In this document: piece by piece, positions 30,851 through 42,365 of the stretch
How the letters are laid out: each line of letters starts with the position of its first letter
Position numbering within the stretch: position 1 is the stretch's first letter
Assembly (NCBI RefSeq): GCF_001006005.1
Contig: NZ_CP011254.1
Coordinates: forward strand, 372,001 to 436,000
Length of the DNA stretch: 64,000 nt
Direction of reading: 5' to 3'
From: Serratia fonticola
GTDB lineage: Bacteria; Pseudomonadota; Gammaproteobacteria; Enterobacterales; Enterobacteriaceae
The notes under the pieces: model-generated
Databases searched by the model: none
Told to the model about the DNA's origin: nothing
The model's input: only the letters and a program-made list of their open reading frames with translations
Position numbers and translations under genes: made by a program

Positions 30851-31699
30851 TTAAAACACTAACAGCATCAAGCAGGCAAATACCGGTACCGCTGCGGTCA
30901 GGCTATCGATACGATCCAGAATGCCGCCGTGCCCCGGGATCAGATGACCACTGTCCTTGATACCGGCTTCACGTTTGAACATGCTTTCCGTCAGATCGCC
31001 CAACACCGAAGCCAGGGCCGCAATCACCGAACAGACCAATAGGGTCATAGGCACCACGTTTAGCGGCGCATAGCGGCCAAACAGCCACGAAATCACGGCA
31101 GACGTGACAAGCCCGCCGACCAGCCCTTCCCAGGTTTTGCCCGGGGAGACCTTCGGGGCCAGCTTGTGTTTGCCAAACAGCTTGCCGAACATGTAGGCGC
31201 CAGAATCTGCGCCCCAGACCAGCAGCATAACGTACAGCAACCACCAGGCACCGGTAAAATGATTCTCTTCATAGCCGAACTGACGCAGTGCCAGCATGCC
31301 CCAGAAAAACGGCACGATGGTCAACAGGCCAAAGACCAGCCGCAAGGTGCGCGAATTACGCCACAGCGCCGCCGAGCCTGGATAGAACAGCACCAGAAGC
31401 AGAGCCACCAGCCACCATCCCAGCGATAACCACAGCGGGCCAGCGATCTGCAATTGGTGAACAGACTGATGGTAGGCAGGCACGCTGAGCATCATCAGCG
31501 CCAATAGGAAACCGCACAATATCGCCAACCAGATACGTTGGGGGCGGGCAGCAAAGCCAGCCAACTGCCCCCACTCCCAGGCGGCTAACATGCACACAGC
31601 GAGTGTTACCAGGGCAAAGCCCATCGGCGGCAGCAAGAACAGCGCTGCGATAACAATCGGAATTAAAATCAGAGCCGTTATGATGCGAGACTTCAGCAA
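30851..31699 (-). CDS. cdsA: Phosphatidate cytidylyltransferase
   Basis: An inner-membrane enzyme making CDP-diacylglycerol, the precursor of all phospholipids. Its 282 residues have several membrane helices and the CdsA signature SMFKREAGIKDSGHLIPGHGGILDRIDS near the C-terminus. Translation most likely starts at TTG (TTG CTG AAG), with AGGGGG upstream, as in E. coli. It follows uppS by nine bases. Confidence 0.97.
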   Translation of the reverse strand: MLKSRIITALILIPIVIAALFLLPPMGFALVTLAVCMLAAWEWGQLAGFAARPQRIWLAILCGFLLALMMLSVPAYHQSVHQLQIAGPLWLSLGWWLVALLLVLFYPGSAALWRNSRTLRLVFGLLTIVPFFWGMLALRQFGYEENHFTGAWWLLYVMLLVWGADSGAYMFGKLFGKHKLAPKVSPGKTWEGLVGGLVTSAVISWLFGRYAPLNVVPMTLLVCSVIAALASVLGDLTESMFKREAGIKDSGHLIPGHGGILDRIDSLTAAVPVFACLMLLVF

Positions 31700-31708
31700 A
31701 AGTTCCCC

Positions 31709-32467
31709 CTAGGACGCATTGGCGTCGATAGGTGTTGTTCCTCCGAAGCGACGCTCGCGTTGTGCAAATGCATTCAGCGCACCTTCAAAGACAAGTTCAT
31801 CAAAATCTGGCCAGAGTACATCAGTAAAGTAAAGCTCGGCGTAAGCAATTTGCCACAACAAAAAGTTACTGATGCGATGTTCGCCACCGGTACGGATCAC
31901 CAGATCCACCGGAGACAGATCGCTCATACAGACGCGCTCGCCCAGTAACTCTTCGCTGATCTGATCTACGCACAGCGTACCTTGCTGCACTTGCTCGGCC
32001 AGATCCTTCACTCCCTGAATAATATCCCAACGACCACCGTAATTGGCGGCAACGTTAAGCGTCAGGCCATCGTTATTTTCTGTCAGTTGCTCCGAGCGGC
32101 GGATACGCTCTTGCAAACGTGCGCTGAACCGGCTGACATCGCCGATCACACGCAACCTGACATTATGTTTATGCAGGCTTTTTACTTCGCTGTCCAGTGC
32201 GCGGACAAAAAGCTCCATCAACGCGGAGACTTCCTGCGCCGGGCGGTTCCAGTTTTCGCTGCTGAAGGCATAAAGCGTGAGTGCATCTAAATGGTGACTG
32301 GCGGCAAAACTGACCGCACGGCGTACCGATTTCACCCCTGCTTTATGACCGAAGACACGTAACTTGCCCTGGCGTTTAGCCCAACGCCCATTGCCGTCCA
32401 TAATTATCGCGACATGACGTGGCCCATGAGCAGAAAGATTAGCTTCTTGTTGGTTTGCGGACGACAT
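31709..32467 (-). CDS. uppS: Undecaprenyl diphosphate synthase
   Basis: A cis-prenyltransferase that extends farnesyl diphosphate to the C55 lipid carrier for peptidoglycan and O-antigen synthesis. The 252 residues contain the catalytic Asp24 in VAIIMDGNGRWAK and the C-terminal substrate motif DLVIRTGGEHRISNFLLWQIAYAELYF. It is the first gene of the uppS-cdsA-rseP-bamA-skp-lpx run. A terminator-like hairpin and a promoter lie in its long upstream region. Confidence 0.98.
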   Translation of the reverse strand: MSSANQQEANLSAHGPRHVAIIMDGNGRWAKRQGKLRVFGHKAGVKSVRRAVSFAASHHLDALTLYAFSSENWNRPAQEVSALMELFVRALDSEVKSLHKHNVRLRVIGDVSRFSARLQERIRRSEQLTENNDGLTLNVAANYGGRWDIIQGVKDLAEQVQQGTLCVDQISEELLGERVCMSDLSPVDLVIRTGGEHRISNFLLWQIAYAELYFTDVLWPDFDELVFEGALNAFAQRERRFGGTTPIDANAS

Positions 32468-32528
32468 AACTCGTACTTATTTCCTCGGTAGAAACACCAC
32501 AGCCTTGCCGGAATATCGGACCTTACGC

Positions 32529-32560
32529 GCAAAAAAAGCCGTGTGCCTGACACAGCTTTT
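32529..32560 (-). terminator. Rho-independent terminator between dxr and uppS
   Basis: On the minus strand, AAAAGCTGTGT, loop CAGGC and ACACGGCTTTT form an 11 bp stem with one G-T pair, ending in seven T. It could end dxr transcription, or it could act as an attenuator for a transcript starting at the promoter at 32720-32748. Confidence 0.85.
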
Positions 32561-32713
32561 CAGTCTGCCTGCCTGATGCCCCAAGGAGCTCCCGGCAAAG
32601 ATTGGCGTAAGTTTTCCCCGTCTTCTGGCTTGGCACTGCCCTATTGGCCGCGTTTGTCAGGTAAAAAGGGCTGCCAATCCGGCCATTATTCAACGGTATA
32701 ACCGGTGATTATG
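32561..32713 (-). ncRNA. Candidate leader or small RNA upstream of uppS
   Basis: Transcription from the promoter at 32720-32748 would begin near 32713 and reach the terminator at 32529-32560, a product of about 185 nt. Inside it, TTGGCAGCCCT can pair with AGGGCAGTGCCAA, a long stem with a small bulge. There is no open reading frame of note. The remaining part of the 370 bp gap is the dxr-proximal 80 bp and the 60 bp before uppS, without other signals. No known RNA family was recognised. Confidence 0.35.
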
Positions 32714-32719
32714 GCGCAG

Positions 32720-32748
32720 ACTATAACACCTCCGTGAAGCCTGAACAA
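32720..32748 (-). promoter_or_regulatory. Sigma70-type promoter upstream of uppS
   Basis: TTGTTC (32743-32748) and TATAGT (32720-32725) are separated by exactly 17 bp on the minus strand, in the gap between dxr and uppS. Confidence 0.55.
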
Positions 32749-32837
32749 ACGGCCACACGGCGGCCTGGCGAGTTTACCAGCAAATTCAGACAATGTAGCA
32801 GAGCCGAATTTACCCACGGTATAACCCGCTCAAGTGA

Positions 32838-34034
32838 TTAAACCCGCAGGTTACGAACCAGACCGCCAGCCACCTCACGCGCCTGACGATCGATCTCCAG
32901 CACCATCTCAATGCTGGTGGGCTCCGCTAGCGCCATACATTCAACAACCTTTTGGTTCACGGCTGAAATATCAGTAAAACGAATTTGTTGCTGCAAAAAT
33001 GCCGCTACGGCAATTTCATTGGCCGCGTTGAGTGCGGTAGTCGCCGCCTGGCCTGCGTCGAAGGCTTCGATCGCCAAATACAGGCAAGGATAGCGCTCAC
33101 GTTCCGGCTCAGAGAAGGTCAGCGCCCCGATACGGCAGAAATCGAGCGCTGCCACCCCGGAGTGGACCCTCTGCGGATAAGCCATGGCATGGGCGATAGG
33201 CGTGCGCATATCCGGCGTACCCAGTTGGGCCAGCACGCTACCATCGGCATAGCGCACCATGGAGTGGATCACCGACTGCGGGTGGAGGATCACTTCCATC
33301 TGCTCTGCCGAGGCGTTGAACAGCCAGCGAGCCTCGATATACTCCAGCCCCTTGTTCATCATGGTGGCGGAATCTACCGAGATTTTGCGCCCCATCGACC
33401 AGTTGGGATGCGCACAGGCCTGATCCGGCGTCATAGTGGCGAACTGTTCCATCGGCGTAGTACGGAACGGGCCACCGGAACCGGTCAGCACGATGCGCGA
33501 AACGCCGTGGGCTTCCAGCGAGCTATACCCCAGTTGGCGTTGGATGCTTTCTGGCAGGCTCTGGAAGATAGCGTTGTGCTCGCTGTCCAACGGCAGCAGC
33601 TGTGCCTGGCTCTTTTGCACCGCGTCCATAAACAAGCGGCCACAGGTGACCAGAGACTCTTTGTTCGCCAGCAGCACCTGCTTACCGGCACGAATAGCGG
33701 CCAGGGTGGGCAACAGCCCAGCGGCCCCGACAATGGCGGCCGTCACCTGGTCGACATCGTCTAATGCGGCCAGCTCGCAGGCTGCCTTTTCACCTGCCAA
33801 CACGTCGGTTTTCACACCGTTTTCTGCCAGCACGGCGCGTAACTCATTGGCGGCCTGCTCATCGGCCATTGCCGCATAGCTCGGGCGGAACTCTATGCAC
33901 TGCTGCGCCATGACCGCCACATTACGGCCAGCTACCAGTGCCTTGATCGCGAAAAGGTCGGGATTTTCCCTGACCACGGCCAGGGTGCTGGTGCCCACGG
34001 AACCGGTGGAACCCAGAATTGTCAGTTGCTTCAT
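32838..34034 (-). CDS. dxr: 1-deoxy-D-xylulose 5-phosphate reductoisomerase
   Basis: Converts DXP to 2-C-methyl-D-erythritol 4-phosphate with NADPH, the committed step of the MEP isoprenoid pathway that feeds UppS. Its 398 residues start with the NADPH-binding [14 protein letters not shown]. The metal- and substrate-binding segments [13 protein letters not shown] and [17 protein letters not shown] are present. It lies between frr and uppS, with a terminator on each side, so it is probably its own transcription unit. Confidence 0.98.
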   Translation of the reverse strand: MKQLTILGSTGSVGTSTLAVVRENPDLFAIKALVAGRNVAVMAQQCIEFRPSYAAMADEQAANELRAVLAENGVKTDVLAGEKAACELAALDDVDQVTAAIVGAAGLLPTLAAIRAGKQVLLANKESLVTCGRLFMDAVQKSQAQLLPLDSEHNAIFQSLPESIQRQLGYSSLEAHGVSRIVLTGSGGPFRTTPMEQFATMTPDQACAHPNWSMGRKISVDSATMMNKGLEYIEARWLFNASAEQMEVILHPQSVIHSMVRYADGSVLAQLGTPDMRTPIAHAMAYPQRVHSGVAALDFCRIGALTFSEPERERYPCLYLAIEAFDAGQAATTALNAANEIAVAAFLQQQIRFTDISAVNQKVVECMALAEPTSIEMVLEIDRQAREVAGGLVRNLRV

Positions 34035-34142
34035 GAGATCGCTCTGAATCTACTGCGTGATGAGATCGGAAGTACACCACAGTGTAACTTGCATCACGGC
34101 TGGTTTACGCTTTGTGCGTACGATAAAACGAGATCTGCACCA

Positions 34143-34173
34143 CAAAAAATAAAGCGCCGCCAAGGCGACGCTC
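34143..34173 (-). terminator. Rho-independent terminator of frr
   Basis: On the minus strand, AGCGTCGCC, loop TT and GGCGGCGCT form a nine-pair stem with one G-T pair, followed by TTATTTTTT. Confidence 0.85.
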
Positions 34174-34192
34174 TATTTCAAGGCGATGGAGA

Positions 34193-34750
34193 TTAGAAAT
34201 CCATCAGTTCTTTTTCTTTATCGGCCAATGCCGCATCAAGCAGTTTGATGTAGGCATCGGTCATTTTCTGGATGTCGTCTTGTGAACGGCGATCTTCATC
34301 TTCGCTGATTTCTTTGTCTTTCAGCAGTGCCTTCACTTTATCGTTGGCATCGCGGCGCACGTTACGCACGGCCACACGGCCCTGCTCGGCTTCGCCACGT
34401 ACGACCTTGATCAGATCCTTACGGCGCTCTTCCGTCAGTGGAGGAAGCGGAACGCGGATCACGGTGCCAGCCGAGCTTGGGTTCAGGCCCAGATCGGAAG
34501 ACATAATGGCTTTTTCTACCGCCGACCCCAGAGAACGGTCAAACAGGTTGATCGCCAGCGTACGGGAATCTTCTACCGTGACGTTGGCCAGTTGGCGCAG
34601 CGGCGTTGCTGCACCGTAGTATTCCACCATGATGCCGTCCAGGATGCTTGGAGAAGCACGGCCAGTACGGATCTTGCTGATTTGGTTTTTGAATGCTTCG
34701 ACGCTTTTTTCCATGCGTGAATCAGCATCTTTTCTGATTTCATTAATCAC
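34193..34750 (-). CDS. frr: Ribosome recycling factor
   Basis: Splits post-termination ribosomes together with EF-G. Its 185 residues equal E. coli length. The three-helix bundle is interrupted by the small domain; conserved [19 protein letters not shown] and [19 protein letters not shown] are seen. The start is GTG, as in E. coli frr. Confidence 0.98.
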   Translation of the reverse strand: MINEIRKDADSRMEKSVEAFKNQISKIRTGRASPSILDGIMVEYYGAATPLRQLANVTVEDSRTLAINLFDRSLGSAVEKAIMSSDLGLNPSSAGTVIRVPLPPLTEERRKDLIKVVRGEAEQGRVAVRNVRRDANDKVKALLKDKEISEDEDRRSQDDIQKMTDAYIKLLDAALADKEKELMDF

Positions 34751-34876
34751 GTTGCGAACCCTTGGAAGCTGGTTACTTGGCAGGCTGTACTGAAAAGTAT
34801 AGCCCGTGAATTTTACTTATCAGAAGCACACAACGCCTGGCGTTACCCGCTCCTGCGAAATTTGGCCAAACAGCCG

Positions 34877-35602
34877 TTATTTGGTGATCAGAGTACCTTC
34901 GTTCTCACCCATCACCACGCGACGCAGTGCGCCCGGCTTGTTCATGTTGAATACGCGGATCGGCAAGCCATGATCGCGGGCCAGCGTAAACGCCGCCAGA
35001 TCCATCACTTTTAACTCACGCTCCAACACGTCCTGGTAGGTGATCTGTTCGTACAGCGTTGCGTCCGGGTTTTTCACCGGGTCAGCGGAGTATACACCAT
35101 CCACTTTAGTCGCTTTCAATACCACATCAGCTTCAATTTCGATGCCGCGCAGGCAGGCCGCAGAATCCGTGGTAAAGAACGGGTTACCCGTACCGGCGGA
35201 GAAAATCACCACGCGGTTGTTACGCAGCAGGCTGATCGCCTCTGCCCAGCTGTAGTTGTCACATACGCCATTCAACGGAATGGCAGACATCAGGCGGGCG
35301 TTCACATAGGCACGGTGCAGTGCATCACGCATAGCCAGGCCGTTCATCACGGTAGCCAGCATTCCCATGTGGTCGCCCACTACGCGGTTCATGCCGGCTT
35401 GTGCCAGACCTGCACCACGGAAAAGATTGCCACCGCCAATAACTACACCGACCTGGATGCCCAGCTCGACCAGCTCTTTTACTTCCTGAGCCATGCGATC
35501 CAAAACGCTAGCGTCGATCCCAAAGCCTTCTGCACCTTGCAGGGCTTCACCACTCAGTTTGAGCAGGATACGCTGATAAACGGGTTTTGCATTGGTTGCC
35601 AT
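34877..35602 (-). CDS. pyrH: Uridylate kinase
   Basis: A hexameric UMP kinase of the amino-acid-kinase fold, converting UMP to UDP. Its 241 residues show [12 protein letters not shown] (phosphate binding), [13 protein letters not shown], and [42 protein letters not shown]. It lies between tsf and frr in the standard order. Confidence 0.98.
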   Translation of the reverse strand: MATNAKPVYQRILLKLSGEALQGAEGFGIDASVLDRMAQEVKELVELGIQVGVVIGGGNLFRGAGLAQAGMNRVVGDHMGMLATVMNGLAMRDALHRAYVNARLMSAIPLNGVCDNYSWAEAISLLRNNRVVIFSAGTGNPFFTTDSAACLRGIEIEADVVLKATKVDGVYSADPVKNPDATLYEQITYQDVLERELKVMDLAAFTLARDHGLPIRVFNMNKPGALRRVVMGENEGTLITK

Positions 35603-35695
35603 GGTGTTCTGTCCTAAGAAGCAGTAGTAATAGTATTGGGGTTTTCAACCGATTAGCCTGGGCACGCGGGGCCCACCATCGGCGTTTCTCTGGCT

Positions 35696-35728
35696 GGATA
35701 AAATGGAGCCGCCTCGCGGCGGCTCCAT
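35696..35728 (-). terminator. Rho-independent terminator of rpsB-tsf
   Basis: On the minus strand, ATGGAGCCGCC, loop GCGA and GGCGGCTCCAT form a perfect 11 bp stem followed by TTTAT, just after the tsf stop. Confidence 0.9.
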
Positions 35729-35736
35729 TAACAGCA

Positions 35737-36591
35737 TTAAGACTGTTTGCTCATTGCTGCAACTTCAGCAGCAAAGTCAGCTTCAACTTTCTCGATGCCT
35801 TCACCCACTTCAAAGCGGATGAAATTGGTTACGTCAGTGTTGTGCTCTTTCAGCACCTGAGCAACGCTCTTGCTTGGTTCGATCACGAAAGGCTGACCGG
35901 TCAGAGAGACTTCGCCGGTGAATTTCTTCATGCGGCCTTCAACCATCTTCTCTGCGATTTCTTTCGGCTTGCCAGACTGCATGGCGATGTCCAACTGAAC
36001 TTGGTACTCTTTCTCTACCACTTCAGCAGACACGTCTTCAGGCTTGACGAATTCAGGCTTGCTAGCGGCAACGTGCATTGCCAGCTGCTTAACCAGCTCT
36101 TCATCCGCGCCTTTGGTAGCGGCAACCAGAACACCGATGCGAGCACCGTGCAGGTAGCTACCCAACACGTCGCCTTCCAGGGAAGCAATGCGGCGAATGT
36201 TGATGTTCTCACCGATTTTTGCCACCAGCGCAACGCGCTCTTCTTCGAACTGCGCTTTCAGCACGTCAACGTCAGTGATTTTGCCAGCAAAAGCCGCATC
36301 CAACACTTTGTCAGCGAAAGCCTGGAAACCGCCGTCTTTAGCAACGAAGTCGGTCTGGCAGTTAACTTCCACGATCATGCCGAAGTTGCCTTCGATCTTG
36401 GTTTTGATCACGCCGTCAGCAGCTACGTTGCCTGCTTTTTTCGCCGCTTTGATCGCGCCAGATTTACGCATGTTCTCGATTGCCAGCTCGATGTCGCCGT
36501 TAGATTCGATCAGCGCTTTTTTGCAATCCATCATACCTGCGCTGGTACGCTCACGCAGTTCTTTTACCAGGGCAGCGGTAATATCAGCCAT
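35737..36591 (-). CDS. tsf: Elongation factor Ts
   Basis: The nucleotide exchange factor for EF-Tu. Its 284 residues start [26 protein letters not shown] and contain the core TDFVAKD motif in [21 protein letters not shown] that contacts EF-Tu. It follows rpsB with a hairpin between. Confidence 0.99.
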   Translation of the reverse strand: MADITAALVKELRERTSAGMMDCKKALIESNGDIELAIENMRKSGAIKAAKKAGNVAADGVIKTKIEGNFGMIVEVNCQTDFVAKDGGFQAFADKVLDAAFAGKITDVDVLKAQFEEERVALVAKIGENINIRRIASLEGDVLGSYLHGARIGVLVAATKGADEELVKQLAMHVAASKPEFVKPEDVSAEVVEKEYQVQLDIAMQSGKPKEIAEKMVEGRMKKFTGEVSLTGQPFVIEPSKSVAQVLKEHNTDVTNFIRFEVGEGIEKVEADFAAEVAAMSKQS

Positions 36592-36644
36592 TTCTTTTTC
36601 CTCGGTTATCTCGCTCGGAGATAGTTCTCATTCAGATAAGCAAA

Positions 36645-36665
36645 GGGGGCCCTTAAAGGCCCCCC
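36645..36665 (-). terminator. Hairpin in the rpsB-tsf intercistronic space
   Basis: GGGGGCC and GGCCCCCC flank a six-base loop (CTTAAA). On the minus strand it is followed only by TTTGCTT, so it is likely a partial terminator or processing site rather than a full stop. Confidence 0.6.
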
Positions 36666-36708
36666 TAACCAACATATTCAATACCTGGTTAATAAGGGCT
36701 TGACCTTA

Positions 36709-37631
<923 letters not shown>

Positions 37632-37637
37632 GCGCGC

Positions 37638-37667
37638 TTTATACCATAAACCCGCCCCAGACACCAA
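37638..37667 (-). promoter_or_regulatory. rpsB promoter with GC-rich discriminator
   Basis: TTGGTG (37662-37667) and TATAAA (37638-37643) are 18 bp apart on the minus strand, and the -10 is followed by GCGCGCC. Such a discriminator is typical of ribosomal promoters subject to stringent control. Confidence 0.65.
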
Positions 37668-37705
37668 CTTTTGTTGCAGTTGGCCTGGCCCTTCACAAAT
37701 GAAAT

Positions 37706-37734
37706 TTGGCAGCCTCAAGCCGGGCTGATACCAT
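37706..37734 (+). promoter_or_regulatory. Putative map promoter
   Basis: TTGGCA (37706-37711) and TACCAT (37729-37734) are 17 bp apart, divergent from the rpsB promoter and 60 bp before the map start. Confidence 0.4.
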
Positions 37735-37793
37735 AACTCAATGCCTTATCTTTCTACCTTGTCGACCATAACGACACCTGCGGACTAACTTTC

Positions 37794-38588
37794 ATGGCAA
37801 TTTCAATTAAAACACCTGATGACATTCAAAAGATGCGCGTTGCGGGCCGCCTGGCCGCAGAAGTGCTGGAAATCATCGAGCCCCACGTTAAACCCGGCGT
37901 CACCACCGGCGAGCTGGACAGGATCTGTCACGAGCATATCACCAATGAACAGCAGGCGATCTCGGCCTGCCTGGGCTACCACGGCTTCCCAAAATCGGTC
38001 TGTATCTCGGTGAACGAAGTGGTGTGCCACGGCATCCCAAGTGACGACAAGGTGCTGAAAGACGGGGATATCGTCAATATCGACGTGACCGTAATCAAAG
38101 ACGGCTTCCACGGCGACACCTCCAAGATGTTCATCGTCGGTAAACCGACCATTCTGGGCGAACGCCTGTGCCGCATCACCCAGGAAAGCCTGTATCTGGC
38201 GTTGAAGATGGTCAAGCCGGGTATCCGCCTGCGCACTCTGGGTAAAGCCATCCAGCAGTTTGTTGAAGCAGAGAAGTTCTCCGTAGTGCGCGAATATTGC
38301 GGCCACGGCATCGGCGAAGGTTTCCACGAAGAGCCGCAGGTACTGCATTACGATGCCGATGACGGCGGCGTGGTGCTGCAGGCCGGTATGGCCTTCACCA
38401 TTGAGCCCATGGTCAACGCCGGTGATTACCGCATCCGCACCATGAAAGACGGCTGGACGGTGAAAACCAAAGATCGCAGCTTGTCGGCACAGTATGAGCA
38501 TACTATTGTGGTGACTGATAACGGCTGCGAGATAATGACGTTGCGCAAGGATGACACCATCCCCAACATCATTACGCACGAGATGTAA
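37794..38588 (+). CDS. map: Methionine aminopeptidase, type I
   Basis: Removes the initiator methionine from nascent proteins. Its 264 residues equal E. coli. The metal ligands Asp97 and Asp108 (NIDVTVIKDGFHGDTSKMF) and His79 (VVCHGIP) match E. coli numbering exactly; GHGIGEGFHEEP and the C-terminal Glu in QYEHTIVVTDNG complete the site. It is divergent from rpsB, as in E. coli. Confidence 0.98.
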   Translation: MAISIKTPDDIQKMRVAGRLAAEVLEIIEPHVKPGVTTGELDRICHEHITNEQQAISACLGYHGFPKSVCISVNEVVCHGIPSDDKVLKDGDIVNIDVTVIKDGFHGDTSKMFIVGKPTILGERLCRITQESLYLALKMVKPGIRLRTLGKAIQQFVEAEKFSVVREYCGHGIGEGFHEEPQVLHYDADDGGVVLQAGMAFTIEPMVNAGDYRIRTMKDGWTVKTKDRSLSAQYEHTIVVTDNGCEIMTLRKDDTIPNIITHEM

Positions 38589-38609
38589 GAACCACAGGGT
38601 TCTTGTGAC

Positions 38610-38635
38610 AAGCCGGCCTATGCCGGCTTTTTTTA
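38610..38635 (+). terminator. Rho-independent terminator of map
   Basis: AAGCCGGC, loop CTAT and GCCGGCTT are followed by a T-run. It ends 14 bp before the glnD start, so the glnD promoter may lie within or before it. Confidence 0.85.
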
Positions 38636-38648
38636 TGGGCGGCGAAAC

Positions 38649-41312
38649 ATGTCTGAAAATTATCGTGAGCTAGAGACCCCGGCCGTACCCAATAAGCCGG
38701 ATGCTCCCAGCACCTATGGCGATGAAGAGATCAATTGCCTAGTCCTCAAACAGCGGCTTGAGCAGTTTCAGCAGTGGCTGGCAGCGGCCTTCAATGCCGG
38801 TGCCAGTGCCGAAAGCCTGGTAGCGGCGCGCAGCAAGTTTATCGATCGGCTATTGCGGCGGCTGTGGCTGTTTTACGGCTTTGACACTATCCCCGAAACG
38901 GCGCTGCTGGCCGTCGGCGGCTATGGCCGTGGTGAACTGCACCCGCTGTCTGATATCGACGTGCTGGTGCTCAGCCAGACTCGCCTGACCGATGAACAGG
39001 CCGCTCGCGTCGGTGAATTCATTACCCTGCTGTGGGATCTCAAGCTGGAAGTCGGCCACAGCGTGCGCACGCTGGAAGAGTGCCTGCTGGAAGGCTTGGC
39101 GGACCTGACCGTTGCCACCAACCTGATCGAATCCCGCATGATCTGCGGCGACGTCGCCCTGTTCCTGCAATTGCAGAAGCACATTTTCAGCGACGGCTTC
39201 TGGCCTTCGCCCAAATTCTTTGACGCCAAGCTGATCGAGCAGCAACAACGCCACCAGCGCTATCACGGCACCAGCTACAACCTGGAGCCGGATATCAAGA
39301 GCAGCCCCGGTGGCCTGCGTGATATTCATACGCTGATGTGGGTGGCCCGCCGCCATTTCGGCGCCACCTCGCTCGATGAGATGGTCGGTTTTGGCTTCCT
39401 GACCCAGGCCGAGCGCAACGAATTGAACGAATGCCAAAGCTTCCTGTGGCGTATTCGTTTTGCCCTGCACCTGGCGCTACCGCGTTATGACAACCGCCTG
39501 CTGTTCGATCGCCAGCTCAGCGTGGCCCAATTGCTGCGCTACGAGGGGGAAGGCAATGAACCGGTAGAGCACATGATGAAGGATTTCTATCGCATGACGC
39601 GCCGCGTCGGCGAGCTGAACCACATGCTGCTACAGCTGTTCGATGAAGCGATCCTGGCATTGGACGCCACGGAGAAGCCGCGCCCGCTGAACGATGATTT
39701 TCAACTGCGTGGCGATCTGATCGATTTGCGCGACGAAACGCTGTTTATCCGCCAGCCCGAAGCCATCATGCGCATGTTCTACCTGATGGTACGCAACCGT
39801 GAAATCAAAGGTATCTACTCCACCACCGTACGCCAGTTGCGCCATGCGCGCCGCCACCTGAAACAGCCACTGTGCAACATTCCCGAGGCCAGAGAGCTGT
39901 TTATGGCCATTCTGCGACATCCAGGCGCGGTCTCACGGGCGTTGGTGCCAATGCATCGCCACAGCGTGCTGTGGGCCTATATGCCGCAATGGGGCAGCAT
40001 CGTCGGCCAGATGCAGTTCGACCTGTTCCATGCCTATACCGTCGATGAACATACCGTGCGCGTACTGCAAAAGCTGGAAAGCTTCTCCGATGAGGAAACT
40101 CGCCCACGCCATCCGCTGTGCGTGGAGCTCTATCCTCGCCTGCCTCACCCAGAATTGCTGTTGCTGGCGGCGCTGTTCCACGATATCGCCAAAGGGCGCG
40201 GCGGCGATCACTCCATTTTAGGCGCCCAAGACGCCTTGGAGTTCGCTGCATTGCATGGCTTGAACTCACGCGAAGCTCAGCTGGTTGCCTGGCTGGTACG
40301 CTGCCACCTGCTGATGTCGGTTACCGCACAACGGCGTGATATTCAGGACCCGACCGTGATCCAGCAGTTCAGCAGCGAAGTGCAAAGCGAAACCCGGCTG
40401 CGCTACCTGGTTTGCCTGACGGTCGCCGATATCTGTGCCACCAACGAGACCTTGTGGAACAGTTGGAAGCAGAGCCTGTTGCGCGAGCTGTATTTCGCCA
40501 CCGAGAAGCAACTGCGCCGTGGCATGCAGAACAGCCCGGATCTGCGCGAGCGGGTGCGTCACCATCGTTTACAGGCGCTGGCACTGTTGCGCATGGACAA
40601 TATCGATGAAGAGGCGCTGCACCATATCTGGAGCCGCTGCCGCGCCGACTATTTCCTGCGTCACTCGCCGAATCAACTCGCTTGGCACGCCCGCCACCTG
40701 CTGGCCCATGACTCAACCAAGCCACTGGTGCTGGTCAGCCACCAGGCCACGCGTGGCGGCACCGAGATCTTTATCTGGAGCCCGGATCGCCCTTACCTGT
40801 TCGCCGCCGTTGCCGGTGAGCTGGATCGGCGCAATCTCAGCGTGCATGACGCCCAGATCTTCACCAACCGCGACGGCATGGCCATGGACACCTTTATCGT
40901 GCTGGAGCCGGATGGCAGCCCGCTGGCCCAGGATCGTCATGCCGCGATCCGCCATGCGTTGGAGCAAGCGATCACCCAGCGAGATTATCAACCGCCGCGC
41001 GCTCGGCGTCCGTCGTCCAAGCTACGCCATTTCAGCGTGCCGACCGAGGTCAGCTTCCTGCCAACCCACACCGATCGCCGCAGCTATCTGGAACTGATCG
41101 CACTCGATCAGCCCGGCCTGCTGGCGCGCGTGGGTGAAGTTTTCGCCGATCTGGGTCTGTCGCTGCACGGTGCACGTATCTCCACCATCGGCGAGCGGGT
41201 CGAGGATTTGTTTATTTTGGCCGATGCCGATCGCCGGGCGCTGGATCCGCAAACACGCAGAAAATTAGAACAACGGTTGACAGAGGCACTCAATCCAACC
41301 GATAAAATGTGA
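38649..41312 (+). CDS. glnD: Bifunctional uridylyltransferase/uridylyl-removing enzyme GlnD
   Basis: The nitrogen sensor that uridylylates PII proteins at low glutamine and removes UMP at high glutamine. Its 887 residues hold a nucleotidyltransferase domain ([21 protein letters not shown] near residue 85-105), an HD hydrolase domain ([19 protein letters not shown] near residue 510) and two C-terminal ACT domains that bind glutamine ([23 protein letters not shown] and [31 protein letters not shown]). It lies between map and dapD. Confidence 0.98.
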   Translation: MSENYRELETPAVPNKPDAPSTYGDEEINCLVLKQRLEQFQQWLAAAFNAGASAESLVAARSKFIDRLLRRLWLFYGFDTIPETALLAVGGYGRGELHPLSDIDVLVLSQTRLTDEQAARVGEFITLLWDLKLEVGHSVRTLEECLLEGLADLTVATNLIESRMICGDVALFLQLQKHIFSDGFWPSPKFFDAKLIEQQQRHQRYHGTSYNLEPDIKSSPGGLRDIHTLMWVARRHFGATSLDEMVGFGFLTQAERNELNECQSFLWRIRFALHLALPRYDNRLLFDRQLSVAQLLRYEGEGNEPVEHMMKDFYRMTRRVGELNHMLLQLFDEAILALDATEKPRPLNDDFQLRGDLIDLRDETLFIRQPEAIMRMFYLMVRNREIKGIYSTTVRQLRHARRHLKQPLCNIPEARELFMAILRHPGAVSRALVPMHRHSVLWAYMPQWGSIVGQMQFDLFHAYTVDEHTVRVLQKLESFSDEETRPRHPLCVELYPRLPHPELLLLAALFHDIAKGRGGDHSILGAQDALEFAALHGLNSREAQLVAWLVRCHLLMSVTAQRRDIQDPTVIQQFSSEVQSETRLRYLVCLTVADICATNETLWNSWKQSLLRELYFATEKQLRRGMQNSPDLRERVRHHRLQALALLRMDNIDEEALHHIWSRCRADYFLRHSPNQLAWHARHLLAHDSTKPLVLVSHQATRGGTEIFIWSPDRPYLFAAVAGELDRRNLSVHDAQIFTNRDGMAMDTFIVLEPDGSPLAQDRHAAIRHALEQAITQRDYQPPRARRPSSKLRHFSVPTEVSFLPTHTDRRSYLELIALDQPGLLARVGEVFADLGLSLHGARISTIGERVEDLFILADADRRALDPQTRRKLEQRLTEALNPTDKM

Positions 41313-41354
41313 TAAAAGTAACCTTTCGTAAATAAAATCAGGACAGAGAACAGC

Positions 41355-42179
41355 ATGCAGCAATTACAGAACGTTATTGAAAGCGCCTTCGAACGCCGTG
41401 CGGATATTACCCCGGCCAACGTAGACACCGTAACGCGTGAAGCGGTAAACCAGGTGATCGCCCTGCTGGACAGCGGCGCCCTGCGCGTTGCCGAGAAGAT
41501 CGAGGGGCAATGGGTTACCCATCAGTGGCTGAAAAAAGCCGTCCTGCTGTCTTTCCGTATCAACGACAACAAGGTAATGGACGGTGCAGAAACCCGCTAT
41601 TACGACAAAGTGCCGATGAAATTCGCTGACTACGATGAAGCTCGCTTCCAGAAGGAAGGCTTCCGCGTAGTGCCACCGGCTACCGTGCGTCAGGGGGCAT
41701 TTATCGCTCGTAACACCGTGCTGATGCCTTCTTATGTCAACATCGGTGCCTACGTCGACGAAGGCACCATGGTAGATACCTGGGCCACCGTAGGTTCTTG
41801 TGCACAGATCGGCAAAAACGTTCACCTGTCCGGCGGCGTTGGTATCGGTGGCGTGCTGGAACCGTTGCAGGCCAACCCAACCATCATCGAAGACAACTGC
41901 TTTATCGGCGCGCGTTCAGAAGTGGTTGAAGGCGTGATCGTGGAAGAAGGTTCGGTGATCTCAATGGGCGTGTACCTGGGCCAAAGCACCCGTATCTACG
42001 ATCGTGAAACCGGCGAAGTGCACTATGGCCGCGTACCTGCGGGCTCCGTGGTCGTATCCGGCAACCTGCCTTCCAAAGATGGTTCCTACAGCCTGTATTG
42101 CGCTGTGATCGTCAAGAAAGTGGACGCCAAGACCCGTGGCAAAGTCGGGATTAATGAGTTATTGCGCACTATCGACTAA
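41355..42179 (+). CDS. dapD: Tetrahydrodipicolinate N-succinyltransferase
   Basis: Succinylates tetrahydrodipicolinate in the lysine/diaminopimelate pathway. Its 274 residues equal E. coli; the left-handed beta-helix (hexapeptide repeats in roughly 100-240) includes [40 protein letters not shown]. It begins 42 bp after glnD. Confidence 0.99.
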   Translation: MQQLQNVIESAFERRADITPANVDTVTREAVNQVIALLDSGALRVAEKIEGQWVTHQWLKKAVLLSFRINDNKVMDGAETRYYDKVPMKFADYDEARFQKEGFRVVPPATVRQGAFIARNTVLMPSYVNIGAYVDEGTMVDTWATVGSCAQIGKNVHLSGGVGIGGVLEPLQANPTIIEDNCFIGARSEVVEGVIVEEGSVISMGVYLGQSTRIYDRETGEVHYGRVPAGSVVVSGNLPSKDGSYSLYCAVIVKKVDAKTRGKVGINELLRTID

Positions 42180-42185
42180 GCTTGA

Positions 42186-42214
42186 ACGGCGGGTGCATTA
42201 CCCGCCATTTTTTT
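42186..42214 (+). terminator. Rho-independent terminator of dapD
   Basis: GGCGGGT, loop GCATT and ACCCGCC are followed by ATTTTTTT. A second perfect hairpin, CCGTCACAG and CTGTGACGG, lies at 42231-42249 and is followed by GCGTTTT. Confidence 0.9.
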
Positions 42215-42365
42215 GCCTTCAATACGCGGGCCGTCACAGTCTGTGACGGGCGTTTTCGCCATACTCTCTGGCAGTGGAATATTCCTGATGTGTTTCGATT
42301 TGCAGCTTACAACACTGCATATTGGCTAATCAGGCAAATATAGTTGATTAAAAGGTGGCGCTATT

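Noticed and set aside
32600..32660. AAGCCAGAAGAC on the minus strand upstream of uppS resembles the 3' core of a cobalamin riboswitch
   Set aside because: The B12-box core and the GGTG...TCC segment are missing, and uppS is not a cobalamin-related gene.
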